Position numbers and translations under genes: made by a program
The notes under the pieces: generated by a model
Databases searched by the model: none
Told to the model about the DNA's origin: nothing
What the model saw: only the letters and a program-made list of their open reading frames with translations
In this document: positions 16,438-25,705 of the stretch, one piece after another
Layout: each line of letters opens with the position of its first letter
How positions within the stretch are numbered: the first letter of the stretch is position 1
From: Rhodococcus sp. 14-2483-1-2
GTDB taxonomy: Bacteria; Actinomycetota; Actinomycetes; Mycobacteriales; Mycobacteriaceae
NCBI RefSeq assembly: GCF_002259405.1
Contig: NZ_NPFW01000023.1
Span: 310,001-374,000, forward strand
DNA: 64,000 bases
Direction of reading: 5' to 3'

Positions 16438-17604
16438 TCAGAGTCCGAGATCGGTGACGGCATTACCGAGCAGCGGTGCGTTCTCGCGGGCGTACATCTC
16501 GACCATGCCAGGTGTGACGTGCCCGGTTTGCCGCATGATCGCGTGGGCGTCTGCTCCGTTGCGGAAGGCTTGGGTGACGAACCCGGCACGCAGCGAATGT
16601 CCACCGAGCTGGGCGACAGTGTCGGGGTCGTAGCCGGCGTGAGCGGCGCGGCGGCGGATCGCCGCATGGACTGCCGCCCCGGATAGGGCGGTTTCGGAGA
16701 GGTTGCCGTTCTTGCGAACAGACCGAAACAGCGGAGACCGCTTGTCGGCAGTGGGCAGGGTGCCGCGACAGAGATGGGAGTCGAATTGTGCTGCGCGGGT
16801 CAGTAACCGAATGACGGCGACTCTGCCGCCGGTGTCGAACGCGGCGACGATCTGCAGCCAGCGCACCCACGCGCAGACCGGGCAGGATTCGTGGCGACCG
16901 GTGAACGGGAGTGCCTTCACGGTTCCGGTGCCATCCTGATCGGTCTTGGACTTACGGATTCGTACGTGCGCGCCGTCGAGGCGGTCGCGGCGGACATCGC
17001 GACATTCCAACGCGACGAGTTCGCTACGACGAAACGCGCCGGTGTAGCCCATCAGCAGCAGCGCGGTGTCGCGGCGTTCGAGCACCTCCGACGCCCACCC
17101 GGCCGCACTGCGTCGTGCGTGGTCGACGATCGTGGTGATGTCGGAGGTCAGCAGCGGCGCACGGGGGTTGCGGGGCCGCTCCCCCGCCGACGCGTAGTCC
17201 CGGCGGATACCTGCGAAGGTGGCGCGCACCATTTCGTGCGCGGCGGGGTTGTCGTGGCCGGCCCCGCGGTGGCGGTCGGCGATCGCGGCGACCCATTTGC
17301 CGAACGTCGACGGCGCGTACGCCCGCGTCCCGTCGACGGTGACAGTGTCGGCCGCGGCCACGAGATAGGCAGCCACCGTCGCCGGATGCGCAGGCAACGC
17401 GTGGTGCCCGGCGACGGCACACCAGGTCTCGAATCGTCGCCACGCCGAGGTGTAGGCCCGCCGGGTGCCGGCGGAGCGGGATGCGGCCATCGAGCGCTCG
17501 ATTCGAGCGGCAACTTCCGGCGGGAGATCAGGGAACACCGCCGCACCACCCGACACGACAGCCGGAACCGTGTTCGAGCCGTCCGCGAGCTGGTGTTCTG
17601 TCAT
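16438..17604 (-). CDS. Tyrosine recombinase (active), probable cointegrate resolvase
   Basis: A 388-residue recombinase from ATG 17604; the frame is open up to TTG 17718, so an extended start is possible. The catalytic set is complete: Arg in YTGAFRRSELVAL, Lys in RKSKTD, HxxR in GGHSLRAGF, His in TGHVTPGMV and Tyr in EMYAREN. Located after tniQ, where Tn402-type elements keep a serine resolvase, it likely resolves transposition cointegrates together with the degenerate second recombinase. Confidence 0.8.
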   Translation of the reverse strand: MTEHQLADGSNTVPAVVSGGAAVFPDLPPEVAARIERSMAASRSAGTRRAYTSAWRRFETWCAVAGHHALPAHPATVAAYLVAAADTVTVDGTRAYAPSTFGKWVAAIADRHRGAGHDNPAAHEMVRATFAGIRRDYASAGERPRNPRAPLLTSDITTIVDHARRSAAGWASEVLERRDTALLLMGYTGAFRRSELVALECRDVRRDRLDGAHVRIRKSKTDQDGTGTVKALPFTGRHESCPVCAWVRWLQIVAAFDTGGRVAVIRLLTRAAQFDSHLCRGTLPTADKRSPLFRSVRKNGNLSETALSGAAVHAAIRRRAAHAGYDPDTVAQLGGHSLRAGFVTQAFRNGADAHAIMRQTGHVTPGMVEMYARENAPLLGNAVTDLGL

Positions 17605-17790
17605 GGGCAGGACTGTAGCGAGCACCTCCGACACGGTTTTCGGACCGAAAACACGCTCACCTGGCGTTTCCTCAGGGACGGTGCGGGAAGGAAAATTCTC
17701 GTTAGTCACCGCACACAAACCGTGGGTGACTACACACGTCCGTCGAGGTCGGCTGAAAAGCGTGAAGAACGCGCGGCGATCTCGCGTGCT

Positions 17791-19029
17791 TCAGGCCCAG
17801 TCCAGTCGGATACCGAGCTCCAAGAAGGCGTAGGCCAGCTCGTCGACGTCGTCTTCGGTGCGGCATCCAGTACGAGCGAATCCGAACAGCGAACGGGCGG
17901 CGTCGCTGTTGACCCGCGCCTCTGCGACAGCAGCGTCGATCGCGGCCACCACATCGTCCCAGGCACTGTGAGCGCGTGCCTGGAAGTGGGATCTCGTCGG
18001 CGCGGTCCCCGGATCGACCGGTTCGTACGGTCGTGGTTGCAGCAGGCAAGCATCGGCTCCGCCGGCGAATATCTGATCGTTCTCGACTGCGATTATCGCC
18101 GTCGCGGCGGCAGCCAGGACTGCAGCTTGCCCGTCCCAGCTCAGGTTCTCGAACGGAACCCGCGATGTCTGAAGCGGCCGAGAACGACCGGTCGACTCCC
18201 AGATCGCCCGCAATCCTCTCGCCCACCACCCGGCATGAATTAACGGTGTCACAACTTCGTCGACGACGGTGCGAAGCAGCCGGAACCACACCGCTGCATG
18301 AACACGGCCGACGCCGAGCTCGACCGATCCGTTCGTCAGCGCGGCGACACTGCGTCTGTCGATTTCGGCAACGGCCGCCGGTACCGGTAAAGGTGGTGCG
18401 TGGTCGTCCGAACCGGCTGGTGTCCTCTCCCAGAAGATCAACCTGCCGGGTATGACCGTACAGAACTCGAGTCGGCAGAGATGCTTCGTGCAGCTGGTCA
18501 GCATCGGGTACTGATGAGCCATCGTGACGACGATGTCGGCGTCGGTGTCGAGGGCGTCGATACATAGAGGGCATGCCCGCGTGGTCAGCGCGCTCACCCA
18601 CGGAAGCCATGTGCCGACGGGCGGTCTGCGTCGATATCGATCCGGCACCGCCAAGCCCGGCGGCAGGAGGACCGAGAACTGGTGGACGTAGGTGTCGAAG
18701 TCGCACTCGGTGGGGTCGGTGCTGTCGAGTAGCCAGGGCGTGTATCCAGCCAAGGTCATCTCCCGCAGCCGATCCACGGTGCACGCGCCTTTCCCGGCGA
18801 GCGCGGTCAACACCGGCTCGGGTATAAAGCGGTCGAGATCGACACCGGTGGTGTCGAGACCGAGCGAATCGAGAAGGTCGGCGCGGGTGATCATCGAATA
18901 CAGTTCGCTGGTCCGGGCCAGCCACGACGACACGGTTTCACCGGGCAGCGGTTGCGGATGTAAGGGCCACGGCCGATGCTCGCCGTCATCGAACTCTCCC
19001 TGCGCTGCAGAAATATTGGTGCGTGTCAT
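17791..19029 (-). CDS. tniQ: TniQ target-selection protein
   Basis: A 412-residue protein with the TniQ start PWPLHPQPLPGETVSSWLAR and a zinc-finger stretch CPLC ... CTKHLCRLEFC (about residues 145-180). TniQ (TnsD-like) helps choose the target site. The ATG at 19029 overlaps the TniB stop (ATGA); an open frame extends further upstream but lies inside tniB, so it was not used. Confidence 0.85.
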   Translation of the reverse strand: MTRTNISAAQGEFDDGEHRPWPLHPQPLPGETVSSWLARTSELYSMITRADLLDSLGLDTTGVDLDRFIPEPVLTALAGKGACTVDRLREMTLAGYTPWLLDSTDPTECDFDTYVHQFSVLLPPGLAVPDRYRRRPPVGTWLPWVSALTTRACPLCIDALDTDADIVVTMAHQYPMLTSCTKHLCRLEFCTVIPGRLIFWERTPAGSDDHAPPLPVPAAVAEIDRRSVAALTNGSVELGVGRVHAAVWFRLLRTVVDEVVTPLIHAGWWARGLRAIWESTGRSRPLQTSRVPFENLSWDGQAAVLAAAATAIIAVENDQIFAGGADACLLQPRPYEPVDPGTAPTRSHFQARAHSAWDDVVAAIDAAVAEARVNSDAARSLFGFARTGCRTEDDVDELAYAFLELGIRLDWA

Positions 19030-19994
19030 GCCAAACTGCGTTCGAAAAGTCGGCGGCGCTCGGTCGGACCGGAGTAAGAAGTCCTCGTCAGCACCTGCGC
19101 GGTGATCGCTTCCTCCCCGGACTCGACGGCGGTCACTGCGGCTGCGGTCAACAGCGTCGCCAGTTCCCCGATGGTGCCTTCGCACCGGGTCAGGAGGTAG
19201 TCGGTCATCTCCGTCGGGGTCAGGTGCGACCGCGTACGCAGCGGGAAGCTGGCGGTGAAGCTCGCCAACAGGGAACGGGTATCGGGGTCGTTGGTCCAGA
19301 TCGGCAAGGTGATGGGGTGGAAGCGGTTCTCCAACTGCGCATCGCTGCGGATAGCGAGGTACGCCTCGCGGGTGCCGACTCCGACGAGCGGGATCCGCAG
19401 TTCGTTGCCGAGGAACCTGAGCAGGTTGAGGAATTCTCGGCGCACGCTGTCGCGGCCGGCAAGAACGTTGTGCAGCTCGTCGATGATCACCATCCGAACC
19501 CCGGTCGCGCGCAACAACCTCACCGCTTGCTGTTCGAGTTCGTGGACTCGGCCGCGCGGGCGCACCGGAGTTCCGAGAGCCGCAAGCATCGCCAGGTAGA
19601 ACCGCGCCGGTGCTGGATCGGGCGGCATCTGCATGCACAGCACCGGAATCTGCTCGCGATCGGGCAAGCTGACGGCGGGGTGCGTGCGGCGAAATTTCTC
19701 GATGATCATCGACTTGCCGTTGTTCGTCGGTCCGATGAGAAGCAGGTTCGGCATTCGTTGTCGATCCGGCCAGTCCAGCAGAGTCTCCAGATGCTCGATC
19801 ACCGCTCGTGCGCGCGGATACCCGATCCACCGTTCGGTGCGAATGTGCCTGATGCGTTGCGCTGCAGGCAGGACCGCGATCGCCCTGACTGCACTGCGCA
19901 GGTGTGTGAGGTCCGCGCTGTCGACCTCGGACTCGTCTCTGCTGCCGACATCGCCGTCGTCGTCTGCCGGGACGTGTGTGGAATCGTTGTTCAT
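19026..19994 (-). CDS. tniB: TniB AAA+ ATPase
   Basis: A 322-residue ATPase (TnsC-like) with Walker A LLIGPTNNGKSM and Walker B VRMVIIDELHN. It couples TniA to the target DNA. ATG 19994 lies four bases after the TniA stop; an upstream ATG (20036) would overlap tniA by 38 bases. Operon with tniA and tniQ. Confidence 0.88.
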   Translation of the reverse strand: MNNDSTHVPADDDGDVGSRDESEVDSADLTHLRSAVRAIAVLPAAQRIRHIRTERWIGYPRARAVIEHLETLLDWPDRQRMPNLLLIGPTNNGKSMIIEKFRRTHPAVSLPDREQIPVLCMQMPPDPAPARFYLAMLAALGTPVRPRGRVHELEQQAVRLLRATGVRMVIIDELHNVLAGRDSVRREFLNLLRFLGNELRIPLVGVGTREAYLAIRSDAQLENRFHPITLPIWTNDPDTRSLLASFTASFPLRTRSHLTPTEMTDYLLTRCEGTIGELATLLTAAAVTAVESGEEAITAQVLTRTSYSGPTERRRLFERSLA

Positions 19995-19998
19995 CGGT

Positions 19999-21679
19999 TC
20001 ACCATTCTTCGATGTCGTCGAAGGCCGGAGCGGCATCGTGGTCGGTGCCGAGACCAGCGTTCGGGGGACACGGCACCGTCGCTGGTGTTGCGACGCTGGT
20101 TAGATGGGTTCGACGGTTGCGGTTACGTCGAGCCCGTCTGGTGTCTTTCTGCGCCGATGTTGTGATCTCGCGCATCTTCTCGATCATCGAGAACAGTGCG
20201 TGTTCATCGATGTTCGATCGGCCGTCCTCGCGCAGTCGTGTCACTGCTGCCCGGTGTTCCCACAAGGTCACCGCCGGATGCGACATCGTTCGATACGGAA
20301 CTTCGATGTATCCGCCGCCGCTATCGGGGTCCAGGACCCACACCCTGCTCAGATCTCGTGGGTCCCGCCGGATCACGAACCGACCCAACCTCTCTCGCCG
20401 CGCGACCCACGGTTTCAGCGCGTTCGAAAAGTACTGGATGTGATCGATGACGAACCCGGCGCGGGTCAGGCGACGCCGTATGACAGGAAGGAAGTCCACC
20501 AGGAACGCGGTCTCGTCGACCACTGTCGCCGGCAGCGCGCCACCAGCCTCGGTACCGCTGTTCCACCGCGCAGCCGGGCTCTGCCGCAGGCCGGTGTGTA
20601 CATCTGCGTGATACGCAGCGACCGCCAATACCAGCCAGCGTTCCACTTCACGTAACGTCAACGCTGCCTTGCCATCCGAGTCGTAACTACCCCGCTGCGT
20701 TGGGTTCGAGAACGTCGTCCCGGGTAACTCGTGGACACGGGTCATGACAGTGCCGATGATGCGTTCGACAATCCCCCCCGTAGTGGGGACGCCCAGGGGG
20801 CCTGTAGTCGAGGGCGATGCCATGTTGCTCGCAGCCTCGTTGGAGGGCTTCGCTTTTGAACTCGGACGCGTTGTCGACATACAAGCGGCCCGGTTTACCG
20901 GCCATCGGCCACCGCATATCCTCACCGAGCCCCAGTGTGTCGATCCACACGCTTTTGTCCGAACACACACGGCCCAGACACAGCCCGACCGACACTGCCG
21001 ACGGTGGGTCGAGTGTCACCACGAACCCGGGTATGCAGCGGCTGAATACGTCGATGGCAAGCGTGAGGTACGGGCGCCCGATCGGTGCCCGATCGTGTTC
21101 GTCGACGATCATCAGATCGACCACTGTGTGATCAATCTGGACCTGCTCGAGGACAGCTGTGACCTGCGGTGGTTGATCGCCTGCGGACTGCCGGGACCTG
21201 GCGGCGTCCGGGCCGCCGCGTGATCGGGCGACCCGTCCAGGGTGCAGTGCCGCGATCCGTGCGTTCACGGTGTTTCGGGCGGGGACCGGCAGGCCGGCCC
21301 GATGGCAGGCCAGCGCGATACGACGATGTAGTGCAGCGACACTGAGTTTCTGGCGATCCAAGAAGTGGCGGTTGATGTGCTCGCCAATGACCTCTTCGAC
21401 GTCGGCCGAGACGCGGGGGCGGCCGCGCCCACCTGCAGGAGCGGAGATCGGTAGATCGGTGACCGCCCCTCCCCCACTGCGAAGTCTGGACAGCATCTCG
21501 TACACCTGCCGCTGCGAAACCCCCAGCTGCTGCGCCGCATCTTCGACCACTGCGGTACCGATCGAGGATCGATCCACGAGCTCCACGAGTACGGCGAACC
21601 GCGAACGTGCCTGCGCCCATTGCTCGGCCGACGCGGTCAGGACGCCAGCCTCTACGACGTCGAACTTGTCCGCATCCAT
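19999..21679 (-). pseudogene. tniA: tniA of element B, single-base frameshift
   Basis: It starts at ATG 21679 (MDADKFDV) and matches the element A copy. At 20773-20779 there is a run of seven C (plus strand) where element A has CCCGCC; the copy is one base longer there. Reading changes from PHYGGI to PHYGGD, just before the catalytic Glu of GGIVERIIG, so the first frame (ending 20687) has both Asp residues but no Glu. The remaining coding sequence continues in another frame to the stop at 19999. It is inactive unless slippage in the G7 run restores the frame. A sequencing error is possible. Confidence 0.85.
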
Positions 21680-21739
21680 AGCAGCCTCCGAACACCCGAG
21701 CCCAGGTGGCCGATCGTGAAGTCCACTTCTGCACTCAGA

Positions 21740-21758
21740 ATGTCAGAAGACGACTGCA
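21740..21758 (+). repeat. Subterminal 19-nt repeat of element B
   Basis: ATGTCAGAAGACGACTGCA; relatives at 1496-1514 and 1596-1614. Tn402-family ends carry several such transposase-binding repeats. Confidence 0.6.
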
Positions 21759-21783
21759 ATCGGAGGTGAAACCCCAGCAACCC

Positions 21784-21808
21784 ATGCAGCCCACTTCTGA
21801 AACTGACA
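21784..21808 (-). repeat. Right terminal inverted repeat of element B
   Basis: Read inward on the minus strand from 21808 it begins TGTCAGTTTCAGAAGTGG. The next bases outside are GTGTG, which belong to the interrupted resolvase gene. Confidence 0.75.
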
Positions 21809-22264
21809 GTGTGGGTGGAGACGGCGAGTGGGGCGACGACGTCTCGGCCGGAGTTGTCGGACCTGTTCTCGCATCTGCGGTACGGGGATACTCTGGTGGT
21901 GTGGCGGCTCGATCGTCTCGGGCGATCACTCCCCCACCTTTTGCAGACTGTCGAGGATCTCGAATCCGACGGTGTGGGGTTTCGGTCGTTGACTGAGTCG
22001 ATCGGCACGACCACGTCGGGTGGAAAGTTGATCTATTCGATTTTCGGAGCGTTGGCGGAGTTCGAGCGCAACCTGATCCGTGAACGAACTCAGCTCGGGT
22101 TAGCGGCCGCGCGTGCACAGGGCCGCTTGGGTGGTCGGCCGCGAGCGATGTCGGACGCGAAGATCAACCAGGCCAAGCGAATGCGGGCCGGCGGCATGTC
22201 ATTGGCCGACATCCGAGACGTCGCGGGCGTCTCACGGTCAACGCTGTATCGGTACCTGAAATAG
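21809..22264 (+). pseudogene. Serine resolvase/invertase, N-terminus cut off by the transposon
   Basis: 151 codons remain, starting inside the fold: ETASGATTSRPELSDLFSHL, then LVVWRLDRLGRS, the helix with FERNLIRERTQ and a C-terminal HTH (MSLADIRDVAGVSRSTLYRY). The first 40 or so residues, including the catalytic Ser near residue 10, are missing because the transposon end lies at 21808. Tn5053/Tn402 elements prefer res regions and resolvase genes as targets. The missing part may lie left of element A, outside the window. Confidence 0.85.
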
Positions 22265-22299
22265 TTCGAGCGCGAACGCTTACACCAACTCACGAACGC

Positions 22300-22333
22300 A
22301 ATAACCGCCCGACCATGCGGCCGGGCGGTTATT
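22300..22333. terminator. Strong hairpin after the resolvase gene
   Basis: Arms AATAACCGCCCG (22300-22311) and CGGGCGGTTATT (22322-22333) are perfectly complementary over 12 bp with a 10-nt loop. The plus strand continues GTTCTATCGTTTG, a modest T-rich tail. Confidence 0.7.
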
Positions 22334-22401
22334 GTTCTATCGTTTGTCTCCGGGGGGAGGCTTACGCCAACGAGGCCCAGAGCTAGTGATACAAACTATA
22401 G

Positions 22402-23082
22402 ATGTCACAGACGACGAGCGCAACCGGCGACGCAGTCAAGACCTCTACGGCGGTCAGGCAGGCTCTGTCGGTCGCGCGAATGACCACTTATGACGCTGCC
22501 GCGTCGGGCGATAGTGGCCTTGCTCTGGACCTTTACCGTTGGAACGCGGAAGTCAGCGGTGCATTCATGACCCCGCTGCATATATGCGAAGTAGCTACGC
22601 GGAACGCCGTCTCGGAAGTTCTCGAAGGACTCTATGGGCCGCAGTGGCCGTGGTCACGAGGCTTTGAGCAGAGCCTCCCGCGCCCGAGCCGCGGGTATAA
22701 ACCCCTTCAGGATCTACTGAACGCACGACGCGGACAGCCGACGTTGGGCAAAGTTATCCCGGAGCTGAAGTTCGTGTTCTGGCAGAAGATGTTCACCGGT
22801 CGTAACGACGCCCGCTTGTGGATACCTGCCCTCAGACACACCTTTCCGAACATCGGCACTACACAATCGGTACGGCAACAGCGGCATGGAATCTACGACG
22901 ACCTCGAGCAGATCCGGAAGTTGCGTAACCGCATCGCTCACCACGAACCTATCTTCAGCCGGGACCTTGCGCAGGACCTCGCGGTCATCTCAAAGCTGTT
23001 GGGTCTTCGGTCATCCGAGAGCGAGCTATGGCTCGGTCAGATAGAAACGGTAACGGGACTGCTATCGAACCGACCCTGCTGA
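22402..23082 (+). CDS. Abi-like protein (Abi_2 family, HEPN fold)
   Basis: A 226-residue protein. The C-terminal RKLRNRIAHHEPIF (about residues 174-187) carries the Rx4-6H motif of HEPN ribonucleases in abortive-infection proteins, and LHICEVATRNAVSEVL near residue 60 is typical of this family. The ATG lies six bases after a TATA-like stretch (ACTATAG) with no clear ribosome site, so it could be translated from a leaderless mRNA. Likely role: phage defence by host RNA cleavage. It lies next to decayed defence genes. Confidence 0.75.
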   Translation: MSQTTSATGDAVKTSTAVRQALSVARMTTYDAAASGDSGLALDLYRWNAEVSGAFMTPLHICEVATRNAVSEVLEGLYGPQWPWSRGFEQSLPRPSRGYKPLQDLLNARRGQPTLGKVIPELKFVFWQKMFTGRNDARLWIPALRHTFPNIGTTQSVRQQRHGIYDDLEQIRKLRNRIAHHEPIFSRDLAQDLAVISKLLGLRSSESELWLGQIETVTGLLSNRPC

Positions 23083-23673
23083 AATCTCGGTTGAGAGCTG
23101 GCTTCGAGGGTCTTCGACACCGAGTCACGCAGGCCCGGTCGCGGTAGGTCCTCGCGATGAATGGCGGCGAGGCGGACGGCCGTGACCGCTGGTGCTCGGT
23201 GTTTCGAGTGGTTCGTGTGCAACGTCAGCAGCGCCATCGGGTGATCGTGCGAGCTCACCGTCCGGTGGAAGGGTTGGAGCCTTTCGATGCGCTTGATCAA
23301 ACTCGCTACCCCGTTGCAGAGAGGGAGGCCCGTTCTTTGCGCGGCTTTTCAGCCATGTGCTGAATGCATCGTAGGTCTGCGCCGCCGGCATCTCGACGAC
23401 CTTGGCTGCCTTCTCGTCGAGTGTGCCATCGCGGTACTCGACCTCGGCGAACAAGGTGTGCTCGATCGCGTTTCGTAGAACGACCAGGGCGTCGGCGACC
23501 AGGAGGACGATCTTGCGCGGCATCGGCGACATGCTCACTACGACAGTCTGACTGTGCGTGATCATCGGCACCTCTCGCAGCTGGATGGTTCCTTCCGGCT
23601 GCGTCTGATAGTCGAAGAGAAGGCTGGCGACTTCTCCGATGAGCTCGTCGGCGTGTGCGAGCGTCGCAGCCAC
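23037..23673 (-). pseudogene. Frameshifted actinobacterial protein of unknown function
   Basis: The first part (from 23673) reads MAATLAHADELIGEVASLLF and SMSPMPRKIVLLVADALVVL; near 23300 the sense shifts to another frame with RIERLQPFHRTVSSHDHPMA and LTLHTNHSKHRAPAVTAVRL before a stop at 23037. The two parts fit end to end, so one gene has been broken by a frameshift. It may also be cut at its 3' end by the neighbouring Abi gene. Confidence 0.6.
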
Positions 23674-23883
23674 GGCCAGATGGTGGTCGGGCAGCCATGC
23701 GTAGCTCGAACTCAGCCTGGGTCCTTCTGAATCGGCGTTGTATGTGGAGTCAATGCTCCGCCGGCCCTCACGGAAACCGCGGCGAATCGGTGTAACAGTT
23801 AGTTCCTGCAGCGGTCCTGCCCGTTGGACGCGGCGCTCCGGAGACTTGCTCGCGACTTGCAGTGGCTGCGATCCCAGCCCGCA

Positions 23884-24235
23884 CTAGATGGAGGTGAATA
23901 ACGTTCGGCAGGAGGGGGTGCTGTCATCATTTGGGTGAGGATGAGCGGTCCACCCAAGCGCTTGCCAGAACCCATCTGATGTTTTGCCAAGAGACATCGC
24001 AACGACGGGCTCACCGAAACGCTGGGCAATCCCCTGCAACAGCCTTTCGCCCGTATCCACTGCCCGAATTGCGAAGGTCGACGCGAACTTCGATGAGGTC
24101 AATTTCGGTAGCACCACCAGGAGGGCAGACCCACGATGTGTAGCCCCGGTACTCACCGGATCCCGGAAGCACCTTGGCGCGCGCCACCTCGATGTCTCCA
24201 TCCAAGAAGCGGCAGTATGCAACTGGACTCTTCAC
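23884..24235 (-). pseudogene. Frameshifted small GNAT-like protein
   Basis: From 24235 the frame reads MKSPVAYCRFLDGDIEVARA and EIDLIEVRVDLRNSGSGYG, the pattern of a GNAT acetyl-CoA loop region; after a shift near 24040 it continues ERLLQGIAQRFGEPVVAMSL and FWQALGWTAH (motif B-like) to 23884. The two fragments together make one acetyltransferase-like domain. Confidence is moderate because it is short. Confidence 0.5.
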
Positions 24236-24267
24236 GCCGCCAGCTACCCGAAGGCGACCCGCTCCTC

Positions 24268-24887
24268 ATGCTTACACGGGAGGAAGACGTGGAAATACAC
24301 GCCCTGCATCAACGAGGCTGGAAGATCGCCGACATCGCGCGCCGTACCGGCCGCGACCGCAAGACCATCAGGTCCTACCTCAACGGGACCACCACCCCTG
24401 GAGTGCGTAACGCAGCATCCCCGACCCCTTCGAGGTGTTCCTGGCCTACGTCATCGCACGCTTGATCGACGACCCGCACCTGCGGGTCCGCACGTTGTGC
24501 GACGAGCTCGAAGACGTCGGCTATGCGATGTCGTATCAAACGTTGCACCGCAAGATCCGTGAACTGAAACTCCGTCCGATCTGCCAGGCCTGCCTCACCG
24601 TCACCGCCACCGTCACCGTCACCGCCACCGAGCGCAGTCATCGATCACCCGCCAGGTGAAGAGACACAATGGGATTGGGTCGACCTACCGAACCCGCTCG
24701 CGTCTTGGGAGTGGGGCTCGATGGCGCATCTGTTCGTCGGAACCTTGGCGTGCTCGGGCAAATGGCGCGGGTCCTCGCGCCGAACATGACCCAACCCCAC
24801 GTCGTCGACGGACTCGACCGCATCTGCCGAGGCCTCGGCGGGGTCAGTCGGGTGTGGCGGTTCGATCGGATGGCGACGGTCGCCTAA
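24268..24887 (+). pseudogene. IS21-family transposase (IstA) remnant
   Basis: The start MLTREEDVEIHALHQRGWKI plus RTGRDRKTIRSYLNG is the HTH of IS21/IS1415-type IstA. A frameshift near 24420 leads to EVFLAYVIARLIDDPHLRVR and SYQTLHRKIREL; another shift near 24660 leads to the start of the rve domain, and LAPNMTQPHVVDGLDRICRG follows. The rest and istB are missing. Its right edge coincides with the truncated DUF3375 gene. Confidence 0.7.
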
Positions 24888-25344
24888 GCTCGATGAGACG
24901 GGCCTCCGGGTCCGTGTCTGAGCCGTAGACGATTTGGCGAAGCATCTCGAAGACGGTGTTCATGCGCGATTCGGTGCCCACGAATTCGCGCTCGCGCAGG
25001 CCCTTGACCCAGCCGAGGGCGCGCTCGATGGCCAGGGTTGCGTCGTAGTGCGGCTCGTCACTTCCGACGACATAGTACTTGCGCAGCCATCGCCTGTCCG
25101 AGGAGTACCAATCGGCAAGATAGTCCTTTGCCGTCCTTGGGTAGGTTCCGTCCCCTAGGCGCTGATTTAGTGCGTACAGCTCGTCGTCGAGCCGGTTCAC
25201 CAGATCGGTCTCGGCAATCTCCCGGACGTTTTCGTCGACGAAGATTGCGCCTAGGAACGACATGACCAGTGGCGCGTTTGCAGCGCTCAGCAGCCGCCAG
25301 GCGGGATTGAGCCGCTGGAGCGACGCGATCTCATCGTGCTGCAT
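24844..25344 (-). pseudogene. Truncated DUF3375 protein (JetA/MksF-like, Wadjet)
   Basis: 166 codons from ATG 25344 (MQHDEIASLQRLNPAWRLLS) match the N-terminus of DUF3375 proteins, the JetA subunit of Wadjet anti-plasmid systems: DENVREIAETDLVNRLDDEL, YPRTAKDYLADWYSSDRRWL. Full proteins are about 480 residues. The similarity stops at LIELRR, where the IS21 remnant begins, so the IS probably deleted the rest together with jetBCD. Confidence 0.75.
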
Positions 25345-25383
25345 GACGCCTATAGTGCCGCGGCCCTCCGACATCCGCAGCCG

Positions 25384-25698
25384 TTATACAAGGCTGCGTC
25401 TACTTATTCGTGGTGGACCCCGCCATGACTGCGGCACGCAAGCCGGTGATCTCACCCTGCAGAGCGATACAGCTCGTGCCTGATCGTCAGCCAGCTGCCG
25501 GGATTTCGCGTGCTTGCGCTGGGAAGTCTGAGCCTCCTCGATCCAAATATCGCGGATAGCGCGCAAGTCGGCAAGCGCTGCCTGCGCTGCCAGGAGCTTC
25601 TCCTGAGCTTGCTCGGCAAAGACCCGCGCCGCGGCGGCCGTTCTCTCTGTCACCACGGCCGATTCCATCGCTGACTTCATCGCGTCATTCGCGGCCAT
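25384..25698 (-). CDS. Small hypothetical helical protein
   Basis: 104 residues; residues 1-60 are Ala/Glu-rich and could form a coiled coil (RTAAAARVFAEQAQEKLLAA), the rest is Arg-rich. It directly follows another short open frame. No family recognised, and the gene may be a fragment. Confidence 0.35.
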   Translation of the reverse strand: MAANDAMKSAMESAVVTERTAAAARVFAEQAQEKLLAAQAALADLRAIRDIWIEEAQTSQRKHAKSRQLADDQARAVSLCRVRSPACVPQSWRGPPRISRRSLV

Positions 25699-25705
25699 CA
25701 GCTCG

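Larger units (their letters stand above)
1570..21808. mobile_element. Tn402/Tn5053-like transposon carrying a lanthipeptide-type cluster (element B)
   Basis: The element is bounded by 25-bp imperfect inverted repeats at 1570-1594 and 21784-21808. The right side holds tniA (frameshifted), tniB and tniQ, then two tyrosine recombinase genes; the left 12 kb is RiPP cargo. In Tn5053 the gene after tniQ is a serine resolvase; here tyrosine recombinases take that place. The flanking five bases differ (CGGAT left, GTGTG right), so no simple target duplication is visible. Element A abuts the left end, so its insertion or a later recombination may have replaced the original flank. The outer right end interrupts a resolvase gene. 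Confidence 0.7.

Noticed and set aside
16891..18243. 450-codon plus-strand frame
   Set aside because: It overlaps the recombinase and tniQ genes on the other strand, has a biased Arg/Gly composition and no domain.
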